Assembly (NCBI GenBank): GCA_965261565.1
Contig: OZ253460.1
Coordinates: 1,116,001 to 1,180,000 of the forward strand
Direction of reading: 5' to 3'
From: Amylibacter sp965261565
GTDB taxonomy: Bacteria > Pseudomonadota > Alphaproteobacteria > Rhodobacterales > Rhodobacteraceae
Length of the DNA stretch: 64,000 nucleotides
The translations under genes and the position numbers were made by a program. Under the pieces are notes generated by a model that worked only from the letters and a program-made list of their open reading frames with translations, was not told the DNA's origin and did no database searches. The number at the start of each line of letters is the position of its first letter. Position 1 is the stretch's first letter. Below are positions 44,288-52,659 of this stretch, piece by piece.

Positions 44288-44387
44288 CAACTCGTTTTGC
44301 GTGGCCCACGCTGAAGTCGCATTAACTCGCCGCATCGGGACACCGTGATGCGTCCTTAATGTTCATTTAGTATCTTCATTCCAACTT

Positions 44388-44420
44388 TCGCTATGTGGGC
44401 AAAGTGGGCATACACCGCGA
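44388..44420. repeat. Copy of a degenerate intergenic element
   Basis: TCCAACTTTCGCTATGTGGGC matches, with a few changes, the copy at 44795 (TCCAACTTCCGCTAAGCGG) and shares CTATGTGG with those at 29.2 and 42.97 kb. It lies between the dehydrogenase and the small membrane gene. Confidence 0.45.
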
Positions 44421-44477
44421 CCAAAATCGATCAGCGCAAATATTGAAAAACTGGTCCCTGAATGCTAAACTCACTTT

Positions 44478-44744
44478 ATGCCATTAATATTCCATCGAAT
44501 AATTCAGATACGTTCTAGCATAGAAAATTCCAGGATTTGGGAGTTCGCCACCAAAACCGTGTTCCGGTTAGTTGTCAGCGGTGTAAGCGTTTTTGCCGCT
44601 GCTATGACTATGATGGTTAGTTCCCTGTTCCTATATTTCTACATGCCGTTTTTGGGCATCGTTGCCTTTGCCGCGTTCGTGGTGCTGATGATACTGGTCG
44701 GATTACTCGCCTCTGAGGCGAGGCGACGTGAAAATCGGACCTAA
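44478..44744 (+). CDS. Small two-helix membrane protein
   Basis: This 88-residue protein has two adjacent hydrophobic segments (about 27-50 and 54-76), a basic N-terminus and a charged C-terminus (EARRRENRT). No ribosome site of note precedes the ATG. It is not recognised. It lies in an accessory region between two degenerate intergenic elements. It could be a membrane-associated accessory protein or a spurious frame. Confidence 0.45.
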   Translation: MPLIFHRIIQIRSSIENSRIWEFATKTVFRLVVSGVSVFAAAMTMMVSSLFLYFYMPFLGIVAFAAFVVLMILVGLLASEARRRENRT

Positions 44745-44792
44745 GGGCTCGAAGCTGCCGTTCCTTCCCCTCCTTAGATGTGATTTTAAATA

Positions 44793-44860
44793 TATTCAGT
44801 CCAACTTCCGCTAAGCGGACTTTGCCGCCGTTCGTTTGGGTTCCGTTGATGACGGCTTTG
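44793..44860. repeat. Copy of a degenerate intergenic element
   Basis: TCCAACTTCCGCTAAGCGGAC followed by TTTGCCGCCGTTCG parallels the elements at 29.2 kb (GCTGCCGTTCGTCGC) and 44.39 kb (TCCAACTTTCGCTATG). It is non-coding and probably an old repeat. Confidence 0.45.
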
Positions 44861-44882
44861 CATAAAAGTAAGGGAGCATGTC

Positions 44883-45413
44883 CTACGTTTTAATCCCAAA
44901 TTTTGAACCACGTGTTTCCGTGCTTGAGACGAATTCTATGTCCTTTACCTCGAGAGCGCTAAACACCTTGGCGGGGTTGATCCCGCTTAACTGAGGATGG
45001 ATCTCCCTTTTTCGCCCGTCGGTAAATTCTATATGGAACGTGGTCTTAGGTGACCTCTTGGAATTCTTGTATCGGATTAGCTTTTTCTGAACTGATGCAA
45101 TGTCGCTCAGCTTTGCCTCAAATGGTTCCATTTGATCTGGAAGTGGCGAAAACCATGACAGCTTTTCATCTGTGATCTCAACTTGCCAGTTGCGCCCATC
45201 TTTGAGAATAGTGAACGCCTCTCTTATCAGCTTGATGGACATGATAAGAGCAATCACCACTGCAATGGTTGAGGCAATTTTGACGATCATGGGCGGCGTT
45301 TCCACGAACCAAAAGATTGAACTGAAAACAAGGCCAACGGCAACGGCAACGGCCAAATAGGCGAATTTCTCAAGCGCCAAGCTGGTTGCAGTTCTGGTAA
45401 AAACGACAGGCAT
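44883..45413 (-). CDS. Membrane protein with cytoplasmic PH-like domain
   Basis: This 176-residue protein has two transmembrane helices at about 17-36 and 42-62. A soluble beta-rich domain follows (WQVEITDEKLSWFSPLPD, then TTFHIEFTDGRKREIHPQ), as in bPH/YcxB-type membrane proteins. No enzyme motif is seen. It is not recognised further, and it lies in the accessory stretch between pnp and rpsO. Confidence 0.6.
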   Translation of the reverse strand: MPVVFTRTATSLALEKFAYLAVAVAVGLVFSSIFWFVETPPMIVKIASTIAVVIALIMSIKLIREAFTILKDGRNWQVEITDEKLSWFSPLPDQMEPFEAKLSDIASVQKKLIRYKNSKRSPKTTFHIEFTDGRKREIHPQLSGINPAKVFSALEVKDIEFVSSTETRGSKFGIKT

Positions 45414-45835
45414 AAGCTTCGGCCTTCATACTAATTATACGACAGATTTAAAGTAAATATGGGTAGCGTTGATGGCAATGAGATTCAATTCAAAATGCTT
45501 CACGATTTCGTGAGTTCGAGCACCATACCTAACGTCTCTCTGTCTAGGGCTAGGTCAAATGATTTGTTGAATATTGAGGCCACATAACTGGTCAGAATTT
45601 AATTCTGTTCGTCATTGAACAGCTTCCTAATAGCTGCCATTGGCTCGACCTCAGAAAATGGACAGTTTGGGCTCTAAACAGACGTTCACTGTCGGATGTC
45701 CTCGATCATATTTAACCCTATCACGCCATTATAAAATTTTTACTTTGGTTACGTTTTAAAAAATTGACTGTTTAATCGGGACGCAGCAAGTTGATGTAAA
45801 GTAGGGGAATCTAATTGCGAGTTGTTGGATCAAAA
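45414..45835. other. Gap without a clear gene
   Basis: This 422-base A+T-rich region has no convincing gene. A minus-strand open stretch at 45500-45598 has protein-like codons but no start. A GACAGTTTGGGCTCTAAACAGACGTTC segment near 45660 (written here as two parts, GACAGTTTGGGC and TCTAAACAGACGTTC) looks like another decayed intergenic element. The last 60 bases precede the winged-helix-like gene and may hold its promoter. Confidence 0.5.
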
Positions 45836-46207
45836 ATGACCACCGCTGAGGACACGAACAAAGCGTTAGCGCTGCGCCTTCGAATTTATCTGTGCGAAAT
45901 TGCCGGACAATCAAGCTCCATCACCTATCAAGCTCTTGCCAGAGATTTGGGACTGTTGCCGCCGAATACAATTCATCAACTTACAACCGCGTTAGAATAC
46001 TTGATAGAAGAGGATGCTGTCGCCACCCGTCCATTAATCGCAGCACTGGTAGTCAGTAAGGCACGAAATGGTTTGCCCGCGCTTGGCTTTTTCGATTGTG
46101 CGCAGCGCGTTGGACGTTTCGATGGTGATCCTTCGGGGCCCGAGGGCTCAGCGTTCCACAATGCAGAGTTCAACAAAGCCGTCGAATTCTGGCGCGCTCC
46201 CCAGTGA
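45836..46207 (+). CDS. Conserved small protein, winged-helix-like
   Basis: This 123-residue cytoplasmic protein has an N-terminal helical part that looks like a winged helix (SITYQALARDLGLLPPNTIHQLTTALEYLI spread over 24-53). A short C-terminal part, RNGLPALGFFDCAQRVGRF, follows. From memory, similar unnamed proteins are frequent in Rhodobacterales, and no function is known. The ATG at 45836 is preferred to the TTG seven codons upstream. Confidence 0.65.
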   Translation: MTTAEDTNKALALRLRIYLCEIAGQSSSITYQALARDLGLLPPNTIHQLTTALEYLIEEDAVATRPLIAALVVSKARNGLPALGFFDCAQRVGRFDGDPSGPEGSAFHNAEFNKAVEFWRAPQ

Positions 46208-46451
46208 TCGGCCCTTAGTAAGCTTTGGATGTAGTATAGCCGAAGGTAGCTTTGTTTGGATTTGTGAGGTTTCAATAGAATCTGAATAAATCGAATGTCG
46301 GATTTGAGCTCAAAGCGGTCATTCAAAGAAATTATTCTAACAACATTTTTGTTATTATTTAGCTATAAAATTAGTTATTTTACTATACATAAAATTAGAT
46401 AATATAATAAAAACAACATACTAACCCCCCGTCCCAACTGGGACACCCCAA
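46208..46451. other. A+T-rich gap
   Basis: No gene is seen here. The core (46330-46420) is extremely A+T-rich. A perfect hairpin, GTCCCAACTGGGAC, lies at 46431-46444, just before the rpsO terminator. Confidence 0.55.
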
Positions 46452-46484
46452 AACGAAAAAACCCGCTCCAAACGGAACGGGCTT
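46452..46484 (-). terminator. rpsO intrinsic terminator
   Basis: Read on the minus strand, CCCGTTCC pairs with GGAGCGGG (arms 46462-46469 and 46474-46481) around a four-base loop, followed by TTTTTTCGTTTT. It lies 24 bases after the rpsO stop and would end the transcript before the accessory DNA, so pnp is not reached by read-through. Confidence 0.85.
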
Positions 46485-46507
46485 TGAATTCTTGCAGGCA
46501 GTCCGAA

Positions 46508-46777
46508 TTAACGGCGAATGCCAAGGCGTTTGATCAGGTCTTTATAACGGGCCTCATCTTTGCTTCTTGCATAGTCCAGCAATTTACGGCGCAGGGCTAC
46601 CATTTTCAAAAGACCACGACGAGAGTGGTTGTCTTTTTTGTTGGTTTTAAAATGCTCTGTCAGCGTTTTGATACGGGACGTAAGGATCGCAACCTGAACT
46701 TCCGGTGAACCAGTGTCACCTTCTTTGGTTGCATATTCTTTGATAAGCTGTGCTTTCAGCTCTGGTGTTATCGACAT
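46508..46777 (-). CDS. rpsO: 30S ribosomal protein S15
   Basis: This 89-residue primary 16S rRNA-binding protein has a helical fold with the family segments GDTGSPEVQVAILTSRI (about 20-36) and HSRRGLLKMVALRRKLLDY (50-68). The C-terminus IKRLGIRR is standard. The ATG at 46777 follows AAGGAGA at good spacing. rpsO is usually next to truB and pnp, but here both are kilobases away. Confidence 0.97.
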   Translation of the reverse strand: MSITPELKAQLIKEYATKEGDTGSPEVQVAILTSRIKTLTEHFKTNKKDNHSRRGLLKMVALRRKLLDYARSKDEARYKDLIKRLGIRR

Positions 46778-46914
46778 CGGGGTCTCCTTGAGATTTAGGT
46801 TTATGGCGCATACCGGGGTGTCGTCCAGCAAGGCCCGTGGAGTCCCGTGAATTTGCACGGGATGGCGGCTTTTAAGCGCGAATCGTTGGGAATGAAAGCA
46901 GAATCTTCAGAGGA

Positions 46915-47775
46915 TTATATATGTTGCTTTAATATTGCTAGAAAGGCTTGCACCTTTGCAGTGCGATGCAGGTCTACGTGGGTGACCAGCCATGATGTGT
47001 TGCGCCACTCCGCGCGTGGGGCCAGAACCTCGACCATATCGTGCATTTTGGCATCTTTTTCGCGCATGAAACCTATGCCTGTGCCTGACAGTATCGCCTG
47101 ATCCAGAATACGTTGACTGTTTGTGCGCAGGTGTATTCTGTCTGACGGGATGTTTTCACGCATCCATGCGAAGAACGGAGCACCGGAATTGGGGTTATCT
47201 GTACCAGCAAAACGGTGGTTGAGGTAATCTGCGGGGCTTTTTGGGATGCCGTTGCGGGCTGCGTAATCTGGGCTGGCATATAGGCCTGTTTCAAACCGGG
47301 TGAAGGGTTGCACAATATTGTCCGGATCTTGCGGCTTGGGGCCAGCTCGTATAGCGATATGGGCTTCGCCGTATTCCATTTTGAAAACCCTGTCACTGGT
47401 GATGTAACGGATCACGACATTTGGATACTGGGTTTGGAATGCGTTCAGGGTGGGCAGTAATTCCTGGGCAAAAAATTCTAATGAGGTGACAACCAGTTCG
47501 CCTGACAATTCCGTAGCACGCCCCTTGGTGCGCCCAACTAGCTGGCTGAATTGTTCATCTGTGGCTTGGGCGACGCGTAATAAATCCTGTCCGACTTCGG
47601 TAGGGGTGTAGCCGCGGGCGTGGCGTTGGAACAGCTTCTCGCCCAATGTGGTCTCTAATGCGTCTATATGGCGGATGACCGTTGCGCGGTGCACACCTAA
47701 CGCTTCGGCGGCGGCGCTGACTGTGCCTAAGCGAACAACGTGATAAGCTGTTCTGATTTCATTCCAATGATCCAT
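46915..47775 (-). CDS. LysR-family transcriptional regulator
   Basis: This 286-residue regulator has an N-terminal winged helix (WNEIRTAYHVVRLGTVSAAAEALGV, residues 3-27, with HRATVIRHIDALE next). The effector domain runs from about 90 to 286. The ATG at 47775 is chosen because the HTH begins three residues later; the open frame upstream overlaps the divergent gene. It lies back to back with an FMN-reductase gene and probably controls it. Confidence 0.92.
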   Translation of the reverse strand: MDHWNEIRTAYHVVRLGTVSAAAEALGVHRATVIRHIDALETTLGEKLFQRHARGYTPTEVGQDLLRVAQATDEQFSQLVGRTKGRATELSGELVVTSLEFFAQELLPTLNAFQTQYPNVVIRYITSDRVFKMEYGEAHIAIRAGPKPQDPDNIVQPFTRFETGLYASPDYAARNGIPKSPADYLNHRFAGTDNPNSGAPFFAWMRENIPSDRIHLRTNSQRILDQAILSGTGIGFMREKDAKMHDMVEVLAPRAEWRNTSWLVTHVDLHRTAKVQAFLAILKQHI

Positions 47776-47794
47776 ATTAACCTTTGTAAAAATG

Positions 47795-47807
47795 CACATG
47801 TAATGTG
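47795..47807. promoter_or_regulatory. Candidate LysR operator
   Basis: CACATGTAATGTG is an inverted repeat (CACAT and ATGTG around GTA) in the 94-base divergent spacer between the LysR and FMN-reductase genes. LysR boxes are typically T-N11-A inverted repeats in this location. Confidence 0.4.
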
Positions 47808-47869
47808 TATTTGGATGTATTGTGTATATTATAAATACATATATGTTTGTAAAAAACAACGAGGACACT

Positions 47870-48409
47870 ATGAAAATTTTAGCTTTTGCTGCAAGCAGCA
47901 GTTCCAAATCGATTAACAAGCAGTTGGTCCGCCATGCCGCCGATGTATTGAAAGCGGATATTATCAATGATGCAGAAATCGAGATATTAGACATCAACGA
48001 TTATGAAATGCCGATATACAGTAGTGACCGCGAAGAAGCAGGTGGAATACCTGATCTAGCGCATCAATTTGCGGCTAAAATCGGTGCAACTGATGCATTG
48101 CTGATTTCATATGCGGAACACAACGGCAATTATTCGGCGGCTTACAAAAACCTGTTTGACTGGACATCACGCCTTGAAGGTAAGGTGTTTCAGGATAAAC
48201 TCATGGTTATTCTTGCAACTTCGCCCGGCCCCGGTGGTGCGTCGAATGTTTTGGCAATGGCGAAAACCTCGGCGCCGTTTTTTGGGGCGGATGTAAAGGC
48301 GGATCTATCGATTGCTAGCTTTTACGATGTTTTTGATAGTGAAGCCGGGCGGATTAAGAATGCCGATATTCAAGCGCAATTACATGCGGCTTTGACGGCC
48401 TTCAAATAG
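47870..48409 (+). CDS. NAD(P)H-dependent FMN reductase family protein
   Basis: This 179-residue flavodoxin-like protein of the NADPH-dependent FMN reductase family (ArsH/ChrR/SsuE-like) opens with LAFAASSSSKSINKQLV (phosphate loop, 4-20). It also contains EHNGNYSAAYKNLFDW (about 83-98), which contacts FMN. The closing loop TSPGPGGASNVL lies near 120. It probably reduces FMN or quinones. The ATG at 47870 follows GAGGAC, and the gene is divergent from the LysR gene. Confidence 0.88.
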   Translation: MKILAFAASSSSKSINKQLVRHAADVLKADIINDAEIEILDINDYEMPIYSSDREEAGGIPDLAHQFAAKIGATDALLISYAEHNGNYSAAYKNLFDWTSRLEGKVFQDKLMVILATSPGPGGASNVLAMAKTSAPFFGADVKADLSIASFYDVFDSEAGRIKNADIQAQLHAALTAFK

Positions 48410-48411
48410 CA

Positions 48412-49278
48412 TTAGCCGGGCCGTTTCCGCAGCAGCACAATCATGTTTGAGGCAAATAATACGCTGATAACGATAGCCCCGCCGATGATGGCCCAGTTTC
48501 CCGACTCTTCGCCTATCGCGAACCATACCAGAAGCGGCGATAGTACAGATTCCAACAAGATCAGCAAAGCAACCTCGGCTGATGGTATGTAGCGTGGACC
48601 AAGGGCCAGAAAAGTTGTGCTGATCAGGATGAAAAAACCGCCGTGCAGTAGGATCAGACCCCATTGTGATGGAATAATGTCCAATGGTGACGTGAATGGC
48701 AGGACAGCGAGGGCAGCACCTATATATGCGATAGGAATTGCGGGAACCATTGAAATGGCTCTGGCTTTTCGCGCGGCGGTTAAACCGACGGCGAATGAAG
48801 CCGCCAGCCCAAGTGCCATAAGGTCGCCTGTCCAATGGGCGGTTGTGCTGTTACTTGATCCAAAGGCGATTACGGATAAGCCAAGCGCGACTAAAACAAT
48901 AGTCCAGATCATGCGTTTGCTGATGCTTTCATTCAGCCAGAACCAGCTGAATATGGCTGCGAATATTGGCATCGACGCGATGATGAAGACAACATTTGCA
49001 ACGCTGGTATTCGAAACAGCCAAAACGAATAGTATTGAACTGAAGCCTGTGAAGCCTGCATAAATCAGTCCGTTTTTACCTGTACCTTTGATCATAGGGA
49101 CGGTTTTTGTACCGTAAATGGCAAAGAGACCAATCAGTGTGAATAGACCTGTCAGAAAGTTACGCCAGAACGATATGGTCAGGGCATCGGCCTCAATCAG
49201 ACGCACGAATAGGGCGTCGGGAACGACAAACAAGACGCCAAGTGTGGTGATCAGCAGGCCTTTGGCTTGGTTATTCAT
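48412..49278 (-). CDS. DMT/EamA-family permease
   Basis: This 288-residue inner-membrane protein has ten helices in two EamA repeats. The family turn WFWLNESISKRM (about 115-126) ends the first repeat, and SAEVALLILLESVLSPLLVWF lies in the second, in pieces around 230-250. The substrate is unknown. The start overlaps the DUF1643 gene by eight bases and the stop is two bases from the convergent FMN-reductase gene. Confidence 0.88.
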   Translation of the reverse strand: MNNQAKGLLITTLGVLFVVPDALFVRLIEADALTISFWRNFLTGLFTLIGLFAIYGTKTVPMIKGTGKNGLIYAGFTGFSSILFVLAVSNTSVANVVFIIASMPIFAAIFSWFWLNESISKRMIWTIVLVALGLSVIAFGSSNSTTAHWTGDLMALGLAASFAVGLTAARKARAISMVPAIPIAYIGAALAVLPFTSPLDIIPSQWGLILLHGGFFILISTTFLALGPRYIPSAEVALLILLESVLSPLLVWFAIGEESGNWAIIGGAIVISVLFASNMIVLLRKRPG

Positions 49279-49780
49279 ACCAAGTTTCCGGCTGCACTTT
49301 ATACCCGATGTAAAGCGGATGTTTGGGGTGGCCTGCAATGCTAAGACCCAGATGGGTCAGCGGCTTGGGTTGGTTGCGCAACATGCGCTCAACAGTCAGG
49401 CCTCGATCCATGTGTGCGCCGTGCGTACCCCATGCGCAGACGATGTCATTGGCCCAAAGGGCAGCATCCGTAATAGCGGTGTCATTTTCAGGGCCGACAG
49501 GATTGGTTTGCGCGCGCATGATTTTGGGATCTGTAGCGCGGTAAGCGAATATGTTGCACACGCAAAAGGCACCATAACCAAGGGTACGGGCGCGGCGTTC
49601 GCAGCGTTCGACAGTTGGATCGTTTTGCACTTCGGTGGCGGTGGACGGGTTCAGCATAACGAATAATACGCGCGCGGCGGTATCGTCCCAGATACGGGTC
49701 AGGCTATAGCGGTAGTTTTCGCAATCTGAATAGATTGCGGTAGAAGGTGCGTCACCTTTGGTATGGTTTTTTGTGATCAT
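49271..49780 (-). CDS. DUF1643 protein
   Basis: This 169-residue cytoplasmic protein matches DUF1643. Characteristic stretches are LFVMLNPSTATEVQNDPTVERCERRA in pieces over 40-66, FAYRATDP near 80, and IVCAWGTHG near 112. The function is unknown; the family often occurs near nucleotide or tRNA-modification genes. It overlaps truB by four bases upstream and the EamA gene by eight bases downstream. Confidence 0.88.
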   Translation of the reverse strand: MITKNHTKGDAPSTAIYSDCENYRYSLTRIWDDTAARVLFVMLNPSTATEVQNDPTVERCERRARTLGYGAFCVCNIFAYRATDPKIMRAQTNPVGPENDTAITDAALWANDIVCAWGTHGAHMDRGLTVERMLRNQPKPLTHLGLSIAGHPKHPLYIGYKVQPETWYE

Positions 49781-50691
49781 GAGTTACGTTGTAGGATGAC
49801 ACGCTTGGGTTTAAAAGTGCCAAGTTCGATTATGCCTATGGCCTGCGCTTTACCGTTCAGCGCAGCCCAAACCGGGGTATCGGCCCCCGATGGATCGTCT
49901 GTTACAGGGACGCTCATACCGTGTTGGATGTCTGTTGCACATTGGTCAGTTATTGCGACGGATACGATTTCGGCAAGCCCTGCTTCGATGGGCAGTAATA
50001 ATGCTTCGCGATCAGCCAGGTCTTCGATAGAAATCAAGACATCAAGGGTGATGCTTTGAGCAATGTCAAAGGGGCCCGTGTCAAGGCGGCGTAACCATTT
50101 TACATGGGCAAGGCACCCTAAGGCTTCGCCCAAATCACGGGCGATGGAGCGCACATAACCGCCTTTGCCACATTGCAGGACAAGTTCGACATCGTCATGC
50201 GACAGGCGTTCCACGAATTCCAACCGGTTAACGAATAGCTCGCGGGCGGCCAATTCAACATCATCGCCACGCCGTGCAATGGTGTAAGCCCGTTCCCCGT
50301 TGATTTTAACGGCGGAAAATTTTGGCGGCGTTTGTGATATCAAACCTGTAAAAGCAGGCAAGGCAGCCTGAATATCCGTATCATTCGGACGCAGCTCATT
50401 GCTGTTGATAATGTCACCTTCGGCGTCATCAGTTGTGGTGGCAGCCCCCAGTGTGATGACAAACTCATAGGTTTTCAACCCGTCGGTAATATAGGGGATG
50501 GTTTTGGTGGCTTCGCCGAACGCCACAGCCAGAAGGCCCGTTGCATCAGGATCAAGTGTGCCTGCGTGACCGGCCTTTTTTGCCTGAAACAGCCATTTGA
50601 CTTTGTTGACGACGCTTGTGGAGGTGATGCCCGCAGGCTTGTCGATGATCAACCAACCATCAACATCACGTTTTTTAGACTTGCGGTTCAT
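49777..50691 (-). CDS. truB: tRNA pseudouridine(55) synthase
   Basis: This 304-residue enzyme makes pseudouridine 55 in the T-loop of all tRNAs. Catalytic D47 lies in GHAGTLDPDATGLL. The KINGERAYTIAR segment (about 128-140) and GGYVRSIARDLGE near 182 follow. The C-terminal extension is of normal length. It overlaps rbfA by 17 bases and DUF1643 by four, so all three are coupled. Confidence 0.96.
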   Translation of the reverse strand: MNRKSKKRDVDGWLIIDKPAGITSTSVVNKVKWLFQAKKAGHAGTLDPDATGLLAVAFGEATKTIPYITDGLKTYEFVITLGAATTTDDAEGDIINSNELRPNDTDIQAALPAFTGLISQTPPKFSAVKINGERAYTIARRGDDVELAARELFVNRLEFVERLSHDDVELVLQCGKGGYVRSIARDLGEALGCLAHVKWLRRLDTGPFDIAQSITLDVLISIEDLADREALLLPIEAGLAEIVSVAITDQCATDIQHGMSVPVTDDPSGADTPVWAALNGKAQAIGIIELGTFKPKRVILQRNS

Positions 50692-51070
50692 CGTCGTCTA
50701 AATCCCGTGTCACATTTGTCTGATTGAGCAACCTGCTGGTTTCATCCATTTGATCGAAAGTTGTATCAAGCATGAACTTTAGTTTCGGGGAATGTTTCAG
50801 CGTTACGTTTTTCGTTAGTGCATATCGGACCTCGCCACTGCTTTTATTAAGCGCGATAACCATATCTTTGGCATTTTGCCCACCAAGGGGGTAAACGAAA
50901 ACGGTGGCGTTTTTCAGATCTGGTGATGTGCGAACCTCACCTACTGTGATGGAGATATTGGCCAGATCGGGGTCATAAAGATCGCCACGCGCAAGAATAT
51001 CAGAAATCGAACGTCGCAACATTTCGCCGACGCGCAGCTGTCGTTGACTTGGGCCATCGGGGCTATGCAT
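50675..51070 (-). CDS. rbfA: 30S ribosome-binding factor RbfA
   Basis: This 131-residue KH-type factor is needed for 16S maturation and cold adaptation. It has the opening RQLRVGEMLRRSISDIL and the central ITVGEVRTSPDLKNATVFV in pieces. The ATG at 51070 is preferred. The frame remains open for another 94 codons, but that part has no conserved sequence and overlaps the divergent dapB promoter region. It leads the rbfA-truB operon and is divergent from dapB. Confidence 0.95.
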   Translation of the reverse strand: MHSPDGPSQRQLRVGEMLRRSISDILARGDLYDPDLANISITVGEVRTSPDLKNATVFVYPLGGQNAKDMVIALNKSSGEVRYALTKNVTLKHSPKLKFMLDTTFDQMDETSRLLNQTNVTRDLDDDEPQV

Positions 51071-51187
51071 GCTATATATCCTGTAAATCGTTGGGTCGGA
51101 CTCATTTAAGAGACTTAGCGGGTGACTGCAAGCTAGCCTTTGTATTGAAGTCAAGTTAAAGGAAATTGGAAAGTACGGAGTGTAAAC

Positions 51188-52006
51188 ATGTATGACCTGA
51201 CACATATTGCAATTGTTGGTGCCTCTGGCCGTATGGGACAGATGCTGATCAAGGCTGTTGACGATAATACCAATGCGGTTTTGTCTGGTGTGACCGAACG
51301 TGAAGGGCATGCGTGGATAGGTCAGGATTTGGGGATTTGTATGGGCGGGCACGCAACCGGTGTGATCGTATCAGATGACCCACTTAAGGTTTTTGCAAAA
51401 TCTCAGGCAATTATTGATTTTACCTCGCCTGACGCAACTGTGGCGCATTCAGAGCTAGCGGCACAGGCGCGCGCAGTTCATGTCATCGGGACAACAGGTT
51501 TTAATAAAGGTCATTTGGCAAAACTTGCGGCTGCGGCGCGGCATTGCGCCATTGTACGGGCGGGTAACATGAGCTTGGGGGTCAATTTGCTGATGCAATT
51601 GACCAAGAAAGTGGCCGCCGCTTTGGATGAGGATTTCGATATTGAGATTATGGAATCACATCACCGTTATAAGGTTGATGCCCCGTCCGGCACGGCTTTG
51701 ATGTTAGGCGAAGCCGCAGCCGAAGGGCGAGGTGTGTCACTAAACGATGTGGCTGATCGTGGTCGTGATGGTATCACAGGCGAACGTAAGCGCGGGGATA
51801 TCGGGTTTCATGCGTTGCGCGGTGGTGATGTTGTTGGTGAACATGATGTTATCTTTGCAGCCGACGGTGAGCGGATCGTGTTGAGGCATCTGGCAACGGA
51901 TCGCCAGGTATTTGCACGCGGTGCGCTGAAAGCCGCCCTTTGGGGGCAAGGTAAACCGCCCGGGGAGTACGATATGCTGGATGTCTTGGGGATGAATGAA
52001 GACTGA
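51188..52006 (+). CDS. dapB: 4-hydroxy-tetrahydrodipicolinate reductase
   Basis: This 272-residue NAD(P)H-dependent reductase is the second enzyme of the diaminopimelate/lysine branch. The nucleotide-binding motif IVGASGRMGQ lies at 8-17. The catalytic histidines and lysine are in ESHHRYKVDAPSGTALM near 157-173. GTTGF (about 101-105) is also present. It lies apart from dapA (10.2 kb) and is divergent from rbfA. Confidence 0.96.
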   Translation: MYDLTHIAIVGASGRMGQMLIKAVDDNTNAVLSGVTEREGHAWIGQDLGICMGGHATGVIVSDDPLKVFAKSQAIIDFTSPDATVAHSELAAQARAVHVIGTTGFNKGHLAKLAAAARHCAIVRAGNMSLGVNLLMQLTKKVAAALDEDFDIEIMESHHRYKVDAPSGTALMLGEAAAEGRGVSLNDVADRGRDGITGERKRGDIGFHALRGGDVVGEHDVIFAADGERIVLRHLATDRQVFARGALKAALWGQGKPPGEYDMLDVLGMNED

Positions 52007-52100
52007 CATCATAATCGTTCTAGCTAGACAGGAATAGCTCTTTTCAGTAAGCTTAAAACAATACCTCCGTAGATAAATCGAACTCAAAAGAGGCTATGTA

Positions 52101-52574
52101 ATGGATTGGAACTGGGCTGCAATCGAGGCAATATCAGCCGTGGTCGCCAGTGTCTGCGTTATAATTTCAATTATATTCCTGGTGCTTGAATTGCGCCACA
52201 ATGCCAAAGCGATCGAAGGCACGACGATTCAATCACTAATGAGCCTAGAGCAGGAAGTATTCGCACTTCTGGCGGCCAACGCCGATCTTTTCACGCGGGG
52301 TTGTCAAGATGTGTCCGTGCTTTCGCCTGCTGAGCAATTTCAATTCGAAAGAATCATCGGCGCGCAATTGTCACTGACCTACAGTGCCTATGTGCAACAC
52401 CGCCGAGGGTTGATGGATCAAGAGGTATGGGATGCGTACCTGAATGCAATCAAACGATATATCGCCAGCCCGGGTTTTGTAGAAATCTGGGAGACCATCA
52501 AAAATAACTACCCGACCAGTTTTCGCCGCCATATCGGCCGCCATATTGACGGCACGGCAATACCCAAAACCTGA
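52101..52574 (+). CDS. Membrane-anchored hypothetical protein
   Basis: This 157-residue protein has one N-terminal helix (about 8-28) and a helical cytoplasmic or periplasmic part with no recognised motif (SLMSLEQEVFALLAANADLF). An AGAGG precedes the ATG. The function is unknown. Confidence 0.6.
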   Translation: MDWNWAAIEAISAVVASVCVIISIIFLVLELRHNAKAIEGTTIQSLMSLEQEVFALLAANADLFTRGCQDVSVLSPAEQFQFERIIGAQLSLTYSAYVQHRRGLMDQEVWDAYLNAIKRYIASPGFVEIWETIKNNYPTSFRRHIGRHIDGTAIPKT

Positions 52575-52659
52575 TTTTTAATTTAAGAATTCAAATGGTT
52601 TTCCACACGGCTGTCTATCCCGAAGTGAATGCGATATGCTGGATGTGTTGAGCCTTTGG

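Noticed and set aside
45500..45598. Minus-strand 32-codon stretch with protein-like codons
   Set aside because: No ATG or ribosome site, and a stop directly upstream; too short to call even a pseudogene.
51071..51352. 94-codon N-terminal extension of rbfA
   Set aside because: The extension is not conserved in RbfA and runs across the divergent dapB start; the ATG at 51070 fits the family length.
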